This document shows, in pieces, positions 1 through 8,440 of a stretch of 64,000 nucleotides of DNA. The translations under genes and the position numbers were made by a program. Under the pieces are notes generated by a model. That model saw nothing but the letters and a program-made list of their open reading frames with translations. It ran no database searches and was not told the origin of the DNA. Source of the DNA: Bifidobacterium tissieri (GTDB taxonomy: Bacteria; Actinomycetota; Actinomycetes; Actinomycetales; Bifidobacteriaceae); the NCBI RefSeq assembly GCF_002259645.1, contig NZ_MWWV01000001.1:123415-187414 (forward strand), given 5' to 3'. Positions within the stretch are counted from its first letter, which is position 1. Every line of letters begins with the position of its first letter.

Positions 1-2
1 AG

Positions 3-407
3 CGTCCGGACATCTCCCGCGTCACCGTGACGGCCGACGTGGAGGAGCTGCCGCTCGAGCAGATCATCAAGCAGCTCAACAAGCTGCTTCACGTGCTCAA
101 GATCGTGGAATTGGATTCGGCGAACACGGTGAATCGTGAGATCGTGCTCGTCAAGGTGGCGGCCGATTCCAAGACGCGTTCCGACATTCTGGAGATCGTG
201 CAGACGTTCCGCGTGCGTGTGGTCGATATGCACCCCGAGTCTCTGGTCATCGAGGCGACCGGTTCGAGCGAGAAGCTTGATTCGCTGCTCGCGTTGCTTG
301 ACGACTACGGCATCATCGAGCTCGTGCGTTCCGGTGCCGTGGCACTGACCCGTGGCCCCAAGGCCCTGAGCGAGAAGGTGGTCGGCTCCGAGATCAAGGG
401 CCGCTGA
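3..407 (+). CDS. ilvN: Acetolactate synthase small subunit (partial, 5' end outside window)
   Basis: Regulatory subunit of acetohydroxyacid synthase, which makes acetolactate/acetohydroxybutyrate for Val, Leu and Ile synthesis and confers valine feedback inhibition. The reading frame is open to the first base and reads ...RPDISRVTV before the VEELPLEQI segment, so the gene begins upstream. What remains is the end of the N-terminal ACT domain (QLNKLLHVLKI) and the complete C-terminal ACT-like domain (NREIVLVKV, then ESLVIEATG and YGIIELVRSG). The large subunit ilvB would be expected just upstream. A hairpin terminator follows within 100 bp. Confidence 0.93.
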   Translation, partial: RPDISRVTVTADVEELPLEQIIKQLNKLLHVLKIVELDSANTVNREIVLVKVAADSKTRSDILEIVQTFRVRVVDMHPESLVIEATGSSEKLDSLLALLDDYGIIELVRSGAVALTRGPKALSEKVVGSEIKGR

Positions 408-413
408 TCCTTG

Positions 414-451
414 TGTGTGTTCGGTTCGACGGAATGCGGGCCGAACACACA
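414..451. terminator. Hairpin after ilvN (first of two)
   Basis: An 11-bp perfect inverted repeat (TGTGTGTTCGG / CCGAACACACA) with a 16-nt loop lies 7 bp after the ilvN stop. No T-run follows, so it may assist the stronger hairpin downstream or stabilise the 3' end. Confidence 0.45.
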
Positions 452-461
452 ATAGAAAACG

Positions 462-498
462 AAAGGCCTCGGCTCCCAGTTCGGGAGTCGAGGCCTTT
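462..498. terminator. Bidirectional terminator between ilvN and the surface-protein gene
   Basis: A 16-bp inverted repeat (arms 462-477 and 483-498, one G-T type mismatch) with a 5-nt loop has A-tracts on the left and T-tracts on the right. It can terminate ilvN from the left and the convergent minus-strand surface-protein gene from the right. Confidence 0.75.
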
Positions 499-539
499 CT
501 GCATTCAGATGCCAGCGGTTATGCGGTTATGCCGTTCCC

Positions 540-2192
540 TTATTCCCTGTTCCGCTTGCGCATCATCGAGAACACCGTGCCCGCAATCAGCAGCACGGCC
601 GACAGACCGGCCAGACCGGCCACTGCAGTGCCCGTGGTCGCCAGCGCCGAGTTCTGCTCCTTCACCGGGGTCTTGCCCTGCGAGGATGCCAGCCACTGCT
701 GGGCGGTGTTGCGGGTAGCGGAGCCGTTGCCCGCGTTGGAGGTGCCAGGCTGCACAGTTGCGGTACCGTTGTCGGAGCCGGTGCCGCCATTGTTACCGGT
801 CCCGCCGGTCGTGGTGTCGATCTTCTCCCATCGTGCCGTGTAGGTGGCGTCCTCATGCACGGGCAGGAACCGGTTGAACCGCACACCGGCATCGGTGTAC
901 CAACCGTCAAGTCGGTAGCCGCTCGGAGCCTTTGGCGACGGGATGTCGCTGCTGAGCAGCCACAGGCCCTTGATCACCCGGCTGCTGCGCTGCTGATCGG
1001 CACCATTCGCATCCGTCCACTTGAACGTCACCGTGGCGAAGAGACCGGTGCTCGGGGTGTCGTTGGTCTGCTCAAGCGTGGCGGTCAGATGCATGCCGAG
1101 TCCGGTGGCGGTGCCCTGCGAGAACGTGGCGTCGTAGGCGTTGCCGTTCTCGTCGGTCCAACCGGTGATCTTGTAGCCGTACGGCACGATCGCCTCGATC
1201 GCCCCCTGCTTGGCGGCGTAGGCGTCCGCGAGCGCCGAACCCGTGTCCACACGCTCGAACACCGACAGCTTGCCGACCGTGAATACGAGCTGCGTGCGCG
1301 TGGCGTGCAGGTCGGAGACGGCGAACAGCGTGGTGTCGTGGCTGACGGTGCCGGCGTCGGACAGGTCGGCCTTATAGGTGTGCAGCAGCGCGTACCAGCC
1401 GGTGATGGTGAGGTTCTTGGGCATGCGCGACTGGATCTCATCCTTCTTGGCTGCGTAGGCGTCCTCGAAGCTTGAGCCGCGGTCCACCGTGGCGGTAACC
1501 ACGGTGCCGAGGTCGCCGGGCAGCACGAATCGCACCTGCACCTGCTTGGCGGAGGTGTTGGGCTGGTTGGGCAGTTGCAACGCCAGAATGGCGGTGAACG
1601 TGACCGTCTTCTGGCCGGTGATCTGGGCGCCGGCCAGATCGGCCGAGTATGACACGCCGAGCGAGGATGTCCAGCCGACGATCACCTGTCCCGCGGGTAC
1701 GCCAAGCTGGGAGTCGTCGGGCACGGTCACGTCGAGCGAGTTCGTGTATTTCTTGGTCACGGTGGTGGTGTGGTCGCCCACCTTGAACGTCACCGTGGTC
1801 TGGTATTCGTGGCCTACTCCGGCGGAGTCGGGGCCTGAGCCATTGGAGGTGCCGGCACCGTTGGCGGCGTTATCCGAATCGCCGTTGGAGTCGGTGACGC
1901 CGTTCTGATTCTGGTCGGGCGTGGTCTGGCTGTTGGAGCCGTTGCCGTTGGCCGTGGTGCCGGTCGTTGTGCCGGGATTAGTGTTGTCCGTGCCGTTTCC
2001 GGTTGCGTTGTTCGCATTGGTGGACGACGCGGAATCGACCCCCTGCGCCCTGTTCACGCTCTGGCTGGCCCCTGTCGTATTGCCATTGGCACTGTCATTC
2101 GCCGCGAATGCCGCGCCTGGTGCCATCATTGTCAGCCCCAGCGCAACGGCGACAGCCATGCCGGCCAGTCGTCCGCCCCAGTTTCTCCTCAT
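540..2192 (-). CDS. Sortase-type cell-wall surface protein with InlB-like repeats
   Basis: Predicted secreted, wall-anchored protein of 550 aa. The N-terminus is a basic signal peptide (MRRNWGG, then a hydrophobic stretch ending near AAFA), followed by an Asn/Thr/Gly-rich stalk of about 110 residues. The middle carries three to four Listeria/Bacteroides-type beta-grasp repeats, recognisable by ITGWYALL, ITGWTDENGNAYD and LDGWYTDAGVRF...ATYTARWEK. The C-terminus has an LATTG sorting-like motif at about residue 517, a hydrophobic helix and the basic tail MMRKRNRE. The ATG at 2192 is preferred because GAGG lies 9 nt upstream; a TTG five codons earlier (2207) is the alternative. The ligand is unknown; adhesion is an inference from architecture. 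Transcription starts in the intergenic region shared with the divergent gene at 2369. Confidence 0.8.
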   Translation of the reverse strand: MRRNWGGRLAGMAVAVALGLTMMAPGAAFAANDSANGNTTGASQSVNRAQGVDSASSTNANNATGNGTDNTNPGTTTGTTANGNGSNSQTTPDQNQNGVTDSNGDSDNAANGAGTSNGSGPDSAGVGHEYQTTVTFKVGDHTTTVTKKYTNSLDVTVPDDSQLGVPAGQVIVGWTSSLGVSYSADLAGAQITGQKTVTFTAILALQLPNQPNTSAKQVQVRFVLPGDLGTVVTATVDRGSSFEDAYAAKKDEIQSRMPKNLTITGWYALLHTYKADLSDAGTVSHDTTLFAVSDLHATRTQLVFTVGKLSVFERVDTGSALADAYAAKQGAIEAIVPYGYKITGWTDENGNAYDATFSQGTATGLGMHLTATLEQTNDTPSTGLFATVTFKWTDANGADQQRSSRVIKGLWLLSSDIPSPKAPSGYRLDGWYTDAGVRFNRFLPVHEDATYTARWEKIDTTTGGTGNNGGTGSDNGTATVQPGTSNAGNGSATRNTAQQWLASSQGKTPVKEQNSALATTGTAVAGLAGLSAVLLIAGTVFSMMRKRNRE

Positions 2193-2259
2193 ATCCCATC
2201 GCCTCAATCAGGTCGTTCTTCTTCCTACTGTTCATCATTATTACTCGCATATCGGTACG

Positions 2260-2343
2260 CCTATGGGCCCGTTTACCATAGGATGACGAAGTTTCAACAC
2301 ATTGCGATGAAGTGACGATTCGCGGAACCATCGGCCGCGAATC
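2260..2343. promoter_or_regulatory. Two operator-like inverted repeats between divergent genes
   Basis: The 176-bp divergent spacer contains two perfect inverted repeats: CCTATGG/CCATAGG (2260-2282, 9-nt loop) and GATTCGCGG/CCGCGAATC (2317-2343, 9-nt loop). Their placement between two divergent starts suggests regulator binding sites, but no -35/-10 pair is convincing enough to assign. Confidence 0.4.
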
Positions 2344-2368
2344 ACGGGGAACAGGATAGGGGGACGGG

Positions 2369-2719
2369 ATGAGGATCACAGCCGACTCCGTGGATGACGG
2401 CGACAACGCCACTGACGAGACGAATACCGAGCATGATGAGGATTCCGAAGCGTCGGAGGAGGATGCCGAGGCCACCAGTTCCAAGGCGGTGTATCAGCTC
2501 AGCGTAGTGTCGATGCTACTGGGCATCGGAGCCGTGGTCATGTGCTTCATTCCCGGGGTGCCGTTGACTTATGCCCTGTTCGCCGCGATCGGAGGTGCCG
2601 CGCTGGGACTGATCGACTGTCTTTCGGCCACGGTGCTTCGCGAACCGAAGGTCCGTCTCATCGCCGCCGGCAGCACCCTGATCTGCGCGCTTGCCATCAT
2701 TGTCGTTCTGGTGCTCTGA
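2369..2719 (+). CDS. Small two-helix membrane protein, acidic N-terminus
   Basis: A 116-aa protein of unknown function. Residues 1-40 are strongly acidic (repeated D/E with DETNTEHDEDSEASEEDAE). Hydrophobic segments follow at about 45-65 (VVSMLLGIGAVVMCFIPG), 68-85 (TYALFAAIGGAALGLI) and 97-116 (LIAAGSTLICALAIIVVLVL), so two to three membrane passes are likely. A G-rich ribosome site (AGGGGGACGGG) precedes the ATG. It is divergent from the surface-protein gene. I recognise no family beyond small actinobacterial membrane proteins resembling DUF4190-type proteins. Confidence 0.65.
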   Translation: MRITADSVDDGDNATDETNTEHDEDSEASEEDAEATSSKAVYQLSVVSMLLGIGAVVMCFIPGVPLTYALFAAIGGAALGLIDCLSATVLREPKVRLIAAGSTLICALAIIVVLVL

Positions 2720-2782
2720 CCGGCTCCGGGCCAAGGCTCTGCGTCACACTCCGGTATTGCGGATCGGCGGCCTATCCCCGTC

Positions 2783-2846
2783 TCGCTAGGCAGATTCACC
2801 CGATTGCCGAGGTCTAACCATGCACAAGGCCAAATCCGCCTAGCGA
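2783..2846 (+). repeat. Palindromic intergenic repeat, copy 1
   Basis: A 64-bp element with complementary ends (TCGCTAGGCAGATT ... AATCCGCCTAGCGA, 13 of 14 paired) surrounding a core CCGATTGCCGAGGT...GCACAAGGCC. An inverted, roughly 85-90% identical copy lies at 3848-3915, so the two bracket the AIM24 gene. The size and terminal palindrome resemble a REP/MITE-type element. Confidence 0.75.
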
Positions 2847-2883
2847 AGGGGAGATAGCACCGACGTTTGAGACCCAAGAGGTG

Positions 2884-3681
2884 TCACACCGTGCCCGTGC
2901 CGGCATTGATGCCGAATGTGGGGGCCGCCACCGGGGCGAGCAGCACGCGGCCGGAGCCTCGATATACGTTCACCAGCCCCTCGCCGTTGACCGCGGAGCC
3001 GATCAGGGACTTGCCGCTGCGCTCCACAGTGAACTGCAGGCTGCTGGTCCAGGCGATGGCGAAGTTGCCATCCACCTTCAGTTCATCGTTCTCCAGATCG
3101 ATGGTCACCAATTCGCTGGCAGGCACCGGCGATTCCAGTGCCACGGCCCCCTGCCCGCTCAAGGCAAGGTTGAACAGTCCCTCTCCTCCGGCCACCATGG
3201 CGCTCGGACGTGACACCATCACGGCCTGCTGCTGGACCGTTGACTCGCACGCGTAGAACAGGCCATCGTTCACGGTCATGGAACCGCCCAAGTGCACGGG
3301 ATTGATCAGCAGGATGTGACGATAGGTGGGCTCAAGCACCACCAGACCGGCTCCCACATATTCAGGCTTGATCGCCGACTCCTTGGTCACCGCGCCGCGC
3401 GCCATCTTGCCGATGAGATCGCCCACACCCTTCACGCCCGTGGTGGATTCGATATGCCCTGCGGTCCACTGCATGGCCCCGGCCTGCAGGATCACGCCCA
3501 TGCGGCCATCCAATGTGCAGACCAGCTGGCGTCGACGCACATTCATTTCGGATGCGAAATACGCGGCGGTCGCACCGCCGTAGCTCACTGAGAGATCGCG
3601 CTTCCATTCGATCACCTGGAATGAGCCCTGCTGGGCCACAACCTGAACATCGTCGTTATCCAGGAAGTTATAGATTTTCAT
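2884..3681 (-). CDS. AIM24 family protein
   Basis: A 265-aa protein of the AIM24/TIGR00266-like family, a Trp-RNA-binding-attenuator-fold family with no settled bacterial role. The family pattern is visible as a Gly-rich turn GGEGLFNLALSG at about residues 165-176, followed by GQGAVALESP and LVTIDLENDELKVDGNF. The ATG at 3681 is chosen because AGGAGG lies 7 nt upstream; longer readings of the frame have no ribosome site. It is a stand-alone gene, flanked on both sides by inverted copies of a palindromic repeat, which may mark it as a cassette or simply supply transcription boundaries. Confidence 0.85.
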   Translation of the reverse strand: MKIYNFLDNDDVQVVAQQGSFQVIEWKRDLSVSYGGATAAYFASEMNVRRRQLVCTLDGRMGVILQAGAMQWTAGHIESTTGVKGVGDLIGKMARGAVTKESAIKPEYVGAGLVVLEPTYRHILLINPVHLGGSMTVNDGLFYACESTVQQQAVMVSRPSAMVAGGEGLFNLALSGQGAVALESPVPASELVTIDLENDELKVDGNFAIAWTSSLQFTVERSGKSLIGSAVNGEGLVNVYRGSGRVLLAPVAAPTFGINAGTGTV

Positions 3682-3847
3682 GTCGGTCCTCCTTCTCGAC
3701 ACCGCAATCCCGTCCCTTTGGGATTTCTTGGAACGTCTTAGCGATGGACGGCGTTGGCGGCATAACACACTGCAGTGTAATTTGCCGGCCTGAGATTGAA
3801 TCCCGTAATTTTGGGGATCTTCTCTGGTGAATACATGCATAAACCAC

Positions 3848-3915
3848 TTTCGTTGGGCGGATTTGGCCTTGTGCATTGGTCTAACCTCGGCAATCGGGCG
3901 AATCTGCCCAGCGAA
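3848..3915 (-). repeat. Palindromic intergenic repeat, copy 2 (inverted)
   Basis: Read on the minus strand this matches the copy at 2783-2846: TTCGCTGGGCAGATT, CCCGATTGCCGAGGT, GCACAAGGCCAAATCCGCC, then a complementary end. It sits upstream of the AIM24 start, in the opposite orientation to copy 1. Confidence 0.75.
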
Positions 3916-4029
3916 GCGAAAATAGATCGCCCATCATCCAGAAAGTGGTCAAGCCGCATTCCCACCCTCCGGTTGGGGAAGCGGCGACATGTTCTCCAGA
4001 TCTGCCAGCCCGCCAACCTGCACATACAG

Positions 4030-4068
4030 CAATGTCCTGTGGATTCGGCACGGACCCACAGGACATTG
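4030..4068. terminator. Hairpin downstream of cysS
   Basis: A 13-bp perfect inverted repeat (CAATGTCCTGTGG / CCACAGGACATTG, 13-nt loop) lies 22 bp beyond the cysS stop codon. There is no strong T-run. The rest of the 3682-4089 gap holds only the palindromic repeat copy and the AIM24 upstream region. Confidence 0.55.
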
Positions 4069-4089
4069 GAATGACAGGTGAGGGCTCCC

Positions 4090-5685
4090 CTACTTCAGGG
4101 ACCAGGTGGAGCCGGCGGGGGAATCCTCGATCACCACGCCGGCCGCGGCGAGTGCGTCGCGGATGGCGTCGGCGCGGGCGTAGTCCTTGGCCTTGCGAGC
4201 CTCAGCGCGAGCCTGCAGCTGCTCGGAGATGAGGGTGTCGAGCACCTCATGCTCCTTGCCGTCACCGCCATCGCCACCGGAGGCCCATTCCGAGGCCAGC
4301 GGATCAAGTCCCAGCGTATCGAGCATGGCGCGCACGGACACCAGCACGCCGCGCACCTCGGCGCGGGCGACCTTGCTGTCGGCGGCGTCCTCCAGCTTGG
4401 ACAGCAGTGTGTTGCCGGCGCGTACCGCGCTGAAGATGGCACCAACTCCACCGGCGACGTTGATGTCGTCGTTCATGGCGGTCACGAAGTCCGCGGGAAG
4501 GTCGCCCGCACCCACGGACTGGATCTCATCGCGGGAGGGCTGCTCCCCGATCGCCGCACCCGCGCGCTCAATGAAGTTGGAGACGCGGTCGTAGGCCGCC
4601 TGCGCCTCGTTCAGCGTCTGCTCTCCCCATTCAAGCATGGAACGGTACTGCACGGAGGCAAGCGCGTATCGCACCACCCAGGCGCTGTGCTCGGCGAGCA
4701 CGCTGGGCACGGAAAGCCCGTTGCCGAGCGACTTGCTCATCTTCTCGCCCTTCTGGGTCACCCACGCGGAGTGCATCCAGTGGTGGGCGAATCCCCAGCC
4801 GGCGGCGCGGGACTGCGCGGTCTCGTTCTCATGGTGGGGGAAGCGCAGATCAAGACCGCCGCCGTGGATGTCGAAGTCGTCGCCGAGGTAACGGTGGCTC
4901 ATGGCGGAGCATTCGATGTGCCATCCCGGACGCCCCACACCGAAGGGGGTCTTCCAGCGTGCGTCCTCGGGATCGGTGTCCTTGGGTGCCTTCCATAGTG
5001 CGAAATCGCGCGGATCGTGCTTGTCGGGAGAGGCGTCAGCTGCGTCGACGGGGTTGTACTTGTCCGGGCCGGTCTCGTCCACGCTGGGGCCCATACGGTC
5101 GGCCACGGCCGCGGCTTCGTCGGCGGCGGGCTTGGTGCCGGACTCCTGATGGGTGAGCTCGCCGTAGCGCGGCCAGCTCGCCACGTCGAAGTACACGTTG
5201 CCGGTGGGCTTGCCGTCGGCGTCGAGCACCACGTAGCCGTGTCCGTTGTCGATGATGCGCTGGATCAGGTCGACCATGTCCTGGATGTGTCCTGTGGCGC
5301 GCGGCTCGTAGGTGGGCGGCAGCACGCCGAGCGTCTCATACGCCTCGGTGAATTCGCGCTCGTAGATGTAGGCGCGCTCCCACCAGCGCTGGCCGGCGGC
5401 ACGCGCCTTGTCGAGGATCTTGTCGTCGATGTCGGTCACGTTGCGCACGAAGGTGACCTTGTATCCGAGGCGCAGCAGCCAGCGGCGGACCACGTCGAAC
5501 GCCACGGCGGCACGGATGTGGCCCACGTGCGGCGAGCTCTGCACGGTGGCACCGCACACGTAGATGCCGACTTCCCCGGGTCGGATGGATTCGAACGGTG
5601 CGATGTCGTGCGTGGCGGTGTCGTACAGGCGTAGGCCTTTTGCCACGGAATCGTTGAAATCAAGCGGTTTTGGAGTACTTGTCAT
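4090..5685 (-). CDS. cysS: Cysteine--tRNA ligase
   Basis: Charges tRNA-Cys with cysteine in the cytoplasm. The 531-aa product has the class-I signatures: zinc-site Cys in [12 protein letters not shown]-type [14 protein letters not shown], the [15 protein letters not shown] segment and KMSKS in [11 protein letters not shown]. An acidic insertion of about 40 residues ([12 protein letters not shown]...DKHDPRD) lies between the Rossmann-fold halves. The ATG at 5685 is supported by a TACCCT box (minus strand, 5698-5693) exactly 7 nt upstream and no Shine-Dalgarno, suggesting a leaderless mRNA; the frame is open far upstream but that part is not cysS. It is divergent from the amidotransferase gene. 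Confidence 0.95.
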   Translation of the reverse strand: MTSTPKPLDFNDSVAKGLRLYDTATHDIAPFESIRPGEVGIYVCGATVQSSPHVGHIRAAVAFDVVRRWLLRLGYKVTFVRNVTDIDDKILDKARAAGQRWWERAYIYEREFTEAYETLGVLPPTYEPRATGHIQDMVDLIQRIIDNGHGYVVLDADGKPTGNVYFDVASWPRYGELTHQESGTKPAADEAAAVADRMGPSVDETGPDKYNPVDAADASPDKHDPRDFALWKAPKDTDPEDARWKTPFGVGRPGWHIECSAMSHRYLGDDFDIHGGGLDLRFPHHENETAQSRAAGWGFAHHWMHSAWVTQKGEKMSKSLGNGLSVPSVLAEHSAWVVRYALASVQYRSMLEWGEQTLNEAQAAYDRVSNFIERAGAAIGEQPSRDEIQSVGAGDLPADFVTAMNDDINVAGGVGAIFSAVRAGNTLLSKLEDAADSKVARAEVRGVLVSVRAMLDTLGLDPLASEWASGGDGGDGKEHEVLDTLISEQLQARAEARKAKDYARADAIRDALAAAGVVIEDSPAGSTWSLK

Positions 5686-5763
5686 ATTCCCGAGGGTATT
5701 CGTTCTCACCGACATGCACAAGACGATTCCGTAAGTTACATGCGAAGTGTAAAAATAGTGAAT

Positions 5764-6498
5764 ATGTCGAAGCCGCAGGTATTGATTTTTCAGCACGTCG
5801 ACTGGGAAAAGCCCGGTCGGATTCTTGACAATCTCGATGAACTGGAAGTTCCATCCCAGATATTGAACATCTCGAAAAAGAAGAAGCCCGATCTTCCTGA
5901 TTTCAGCGAGGTGGCCGGTGTGGTGATCATGGGCGGACCGATGGGTGCCATGGATTATGACAAGTATCCGGGATTGAAGACCGAGGGCAAGATCGCCAAG
6001 GCCGCGATCGCCGTGGGCAAGCCTGTGCTGGGCGTGTGTCTGGGACATCAGATCATTGCCACCGCGCTGGGCGCCAAGCTCAAGCCCGGCAAGGAGCCGG
6101 AGATCGGGTTCGCGCCGATCACGCGCGTCGACCGTCACGACTACTTCTCGATGTGGTCGAAGGAGCTTACCGTACTGCATTGGCATAATGACGTGGTGTC
6201 GCTGCCGGAGGGCGCACAGTTGCTGGCCCGCTCGCCGCTGACCAAGAACCAGGCCTACCGCGTGGGCAGCGCGCTGGGCATGCAGTTCCATCTGGAGGTC
6301 GGTTCCGCACTGTTCGAGGAGTGGCTGAATACGCCGGAGATGACGAAGGACCTGAAGAAGTCCGACATCTCGAAGATGCGCGACGACTTCGCCGAATACA
6401 ATCCCCGTCTGCATCCGATGGCCGAGTCGGTGTTCTCCGGGTTCGCCGCCCGTTGCGCCACCTACGCCAAAACGTTGGAACAATCGTTGGAACAGTAG
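5764..6498 (+). CDS. Class-I glutamine amidotransferase domain protein
   Basis: A 244-aa stand-alone GATase1 protein of the GuaA-N-like family. The catalytic triad is visible: nucleophile Cys in GVCLGHQ, and His and Glu in MQFHLEVG. A GGPMGAMD oxyanion-strand motif lies near residue 60. Such proteins hydrolyse glutamine or gamma-glutamyl bonds, but the acceptor of the ammonia is not given by context. Start: MSKPQVLIFQHV at 5764 fits family N-termini and has TAAAAA 8 nt upstream, suggesting leaderless translation; an ATG 8 codons earlier (5740) lacks a ribosome site. It is divergent from cysS with only about 78 bp between starts. Confidence 0.85.
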   Translation: MSKPQVLIFQHVDWEKPGRILDNLDELEVPSQILNISKKKKPDLPDFSEVAGVVIMGGPMGAMDYDKYPGLKTEGKIAKAAIAVGKPVLGVCLGHQIIATALGAKLKPGKEPEIGFAPITRVDRHDYFSMWSKELTVLHWHNDVVSLPEGAQLLARSPLTKNQAYRVGSALGMQFHLEVGSALFEEWLNTPEMTKDLKKSDISKMRDDFAEYNPRLHPMAESVFSGFAARCATYAKTLEQSLEQ

Positions 6499-6779
6499 GG
6501 TTCCGAGAACAGGCGACACCCCCCCACCACAGTCCCTATCACGGCAAGCCAATGCCCCTCTCCTTTAGGGGTGTCCATTGTTTGCACACATGGAATCACA
6601 GTTGCAATCGCCGTATTCGCAACGATTCACACCCTCATATCAGTCCTGCATATACCCACCTCTATTGTGGTGGTCACAACGGGGGTATATACTCACGTTC
6701 TGTACACAGATATTGACTTGCCGTCTTGGAACATGCGCTTGCGCATCACATCCAGCAAGGAAAGAAGTAGGGGTTTATC

Positions 6780-7349
6780 ATGACTTCCATTAAGAATCGT
6801 GTGATGACCGCGCTCGCCGCCGTCGTGGCAATGTTTGCCGCGTTCGCTCTGGCACCGGCCGCATCCGCCGCGGATTACGGTACGGTCGCACCGTCCGTCT
6901 CCGGCAACACCGCAACCGTCACCGTCACCGTTACCGACGATCTGTACAACCAGGGCTACACCCAGGTGTACGTCACCGCCGACGACACGCTCGTCGAGAA
7001 CATCGTTCAGGCCGCCAACAAGACCTGGGGTCCGTTCGCCCTGAGCACCACCTCCCCGCACACCGCCACGCTGAAGTACATCTTCAAGTCCGGCGTGTCC
7101 TCCGCAACGTTCAGCGCCTACGCTGAGAACCCCTCCACCGGCGCCACCCAGTCCATCGGCTCCGCCACGGTGAAGGCCCCCGCCACGGGCGAGGGTGCCT
7201 CCTCCACGGATTCCTCCGCCACCACCAGCTCCAGCTCCAACAAGCTGGCCAAGACCGGTGCCGTGATGCTGCCGTACATGGTCGCCGTGGCCGCGCTCGC
7301 CGTCGCCGGTGGTGCCGTGTTCGCCGTGCGTCGCTCCATGAACCGCTGA
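6780..7349 (+). CDS. Small LAKTG cell-wall surface protein
   Basis: A 189-aa predicted secreted protein. It has a signal peptide (MTSIKNRVMTALAAVVAMF...ASAAD, cleavage near residue 31), one Thr/Val-rich beta-sandwich-like domain of about 100 residues (TATVTVTVTDDLYNQGYTQVYV), a Ser/Thr linker, and an LAKTG sorting signal at residue 156 with hydrophobic helix and RRSMNR tail. AGGGG lies 7 nt before the ATG. The upstream 280 bp hold several G-run motifs (see findings). Its function is unknown; small size and single domain suggest a pilin-like or surface-coat role, which is speculative. Confidence 0.82.
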   Translation: MTSIKNRVMTALAAVVAMFAAFALAPAASAADYGTVAPSVSGNTATVTVTVTDDLYNQGYTQVYVTADDTLVENIVQAANKTWGPFALSTTSPHTATLKYIFKSGVSSATFSAYAENPSTGATQSIGSATVKAPATGEGASSTDSSATTSSSSNKLAKTGAVMLPYMVAVAALAVAGGAVFAVRRSMNR

Positions 7350-7371
7350 GTCTTCAGCGATCGTCTTCCTT

Positions 7372-7404
7372 AAAGGGACGTGGGCTTCGGCCCCGTCCCT
7401 TTTT
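7372..7404 (+). terminator. Rho-independent terminator after the LAKTG protein
   Basis: A stem of about 11 bp (AAGGGACGTGGG / CCCCGTCCCTT) with a short loop is followed by five T residues, about 20 bp after the stop codon. Confidence 0.8.
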
Positions 7405-7592
7405 GCATTTCACAATTGCATCGCCCGGCACATCACCCCACACTCGGCGAACAGCCCACACCTCGCGAAACACCCTTCCATAACCCCCACTCGCCTACCC
7501 CCGAAGTAGAATCCCCCTGATGACAGTGCGCTAGAAAAACCCAAGGGCATTCATGTTCATCGTCACGTTCTGCACCGGAAACGCCCCATTCC

Positions 7593-8393
7593 TTATCCCT
7601 CGCCGCACATCGCCGACCGGCTGGCATGCACGGCCGCCTCGCTGATATCGCAGTCCAGCAGATACACCGGAACGTTCCGGATCAACCGATCCATGAGGTC
7701 CAGAGTATGTATCGCCGCCGCTGAATCATTCGGCATATAGATCTGCGGCATGAGCCACGGCAGCGCCGTCTGCGGATCGATGCGCCGACAGATGTTGCGC
7801 GTTCCACGCGTCACGATGCATATGCCGCCCAACGGCGCATGCGCTTGCGCGGTCTGCCAGCCTTCCTTGCCCGCCCACGGCGTGGCATGAGCGATCACCG
7901 CAGCGTCCACATCAGCATCCGCGCCGGAATCCACGAATTCCAGAATCGGCTTGTCCCCGTTGATCACCTGCATCTTCGACCCCAGATATCGCCGCCATAG
8001 CCGGATGTGCGTGGATTTGCCCGTGCCGCTGGGCGCGGTGAATACATACGCCCGGCCTTTGTATGTGATCGTGGCACCGTGGAATACCGTCCGGTTCAAC
8101 GCCGGCAATCGTTCCGCGATCGCGCGCAGTACGGCCAGCGTCTCCAGATAGTCGTCCGGCCAGATCCCGGCGTCGGCGCGCTCGCGTTCGCGTTCGCGTT
8201 CGATCATCTGCCGGGTGACTGAAATCGTGCAGTCCGGCATCGTTTGCGATGTCACCGCGCCATCTGCATACGCGCCATCTGCAGAGCCCGCAGAGTCGAT
8301 TGCATAATCACGGCATAATTCGCGTATGGAGTCGTGGATGTGATTGATGCGGATCACGAGTCCCGCGATCCGCATCGTGAATGAGTTCACCAT
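7593..8393 (-). CDS. HPr-kinase-like protein of a peptide-modification cluster
   Basis: A 266-aa protein related to the C-terminal domain of HprK and to the HprK-like kinases of RiPP clusters such as PadeK of the paeninodin lasso cluster. The P-loop APSGTGKST is at residues 120-128, followed by HIRLW, then NGDKP at 145-149 and ATPWAGKEGW near 170-179, a conserved order in this subfamily. In characterised relatives the enzyme phosphorylates a Ser of a precursor peptide; whether that happens here is inferred. A run of Arg-Glu repeats (residues 65-72) is encoded by a hexanucleotide repeat. It is last in a seven-gene minus-strand cluster, 47 bp after the membrane-protein gene. Confidence 0.8.
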   Translation of the reverse strand: MVNSFTMRIAGLVIRINHIHDSIRELCRDYAIDSAGSADGAYADGAVTSQTMPDCTISVTRQMIERERERERADAGIWPDDYLETLAVLRAIAERLPALNRTVFHGATITYKGRAYVFTAPSGTGKSTHIRLWRRYLGSKMQVINGDKPILEFVDSGADADVDAAVIAHATPWAGKEGWQTAQAHAPLGGICIVTRGTRNICRRIDPQTALPWLMPQIYMPNDSAAAIHTLDLMDRLIRNVPVYLLDCDISEAAVHASRSAMCGEG

Positions 8394-8440
8394 GACTGAC
8401 CTGCCCTGCCGCAGTACCCCGGTAGCATCTCAGCAGTGCC

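Noticed and set aside
5686..6552. N-terminal extension of cysS to 820 aa
   Set aside because: The extra part is antisense to the amidotransferase gene and unlike any CysRS. The -10 box at 5693-5698 places the start at 5685.
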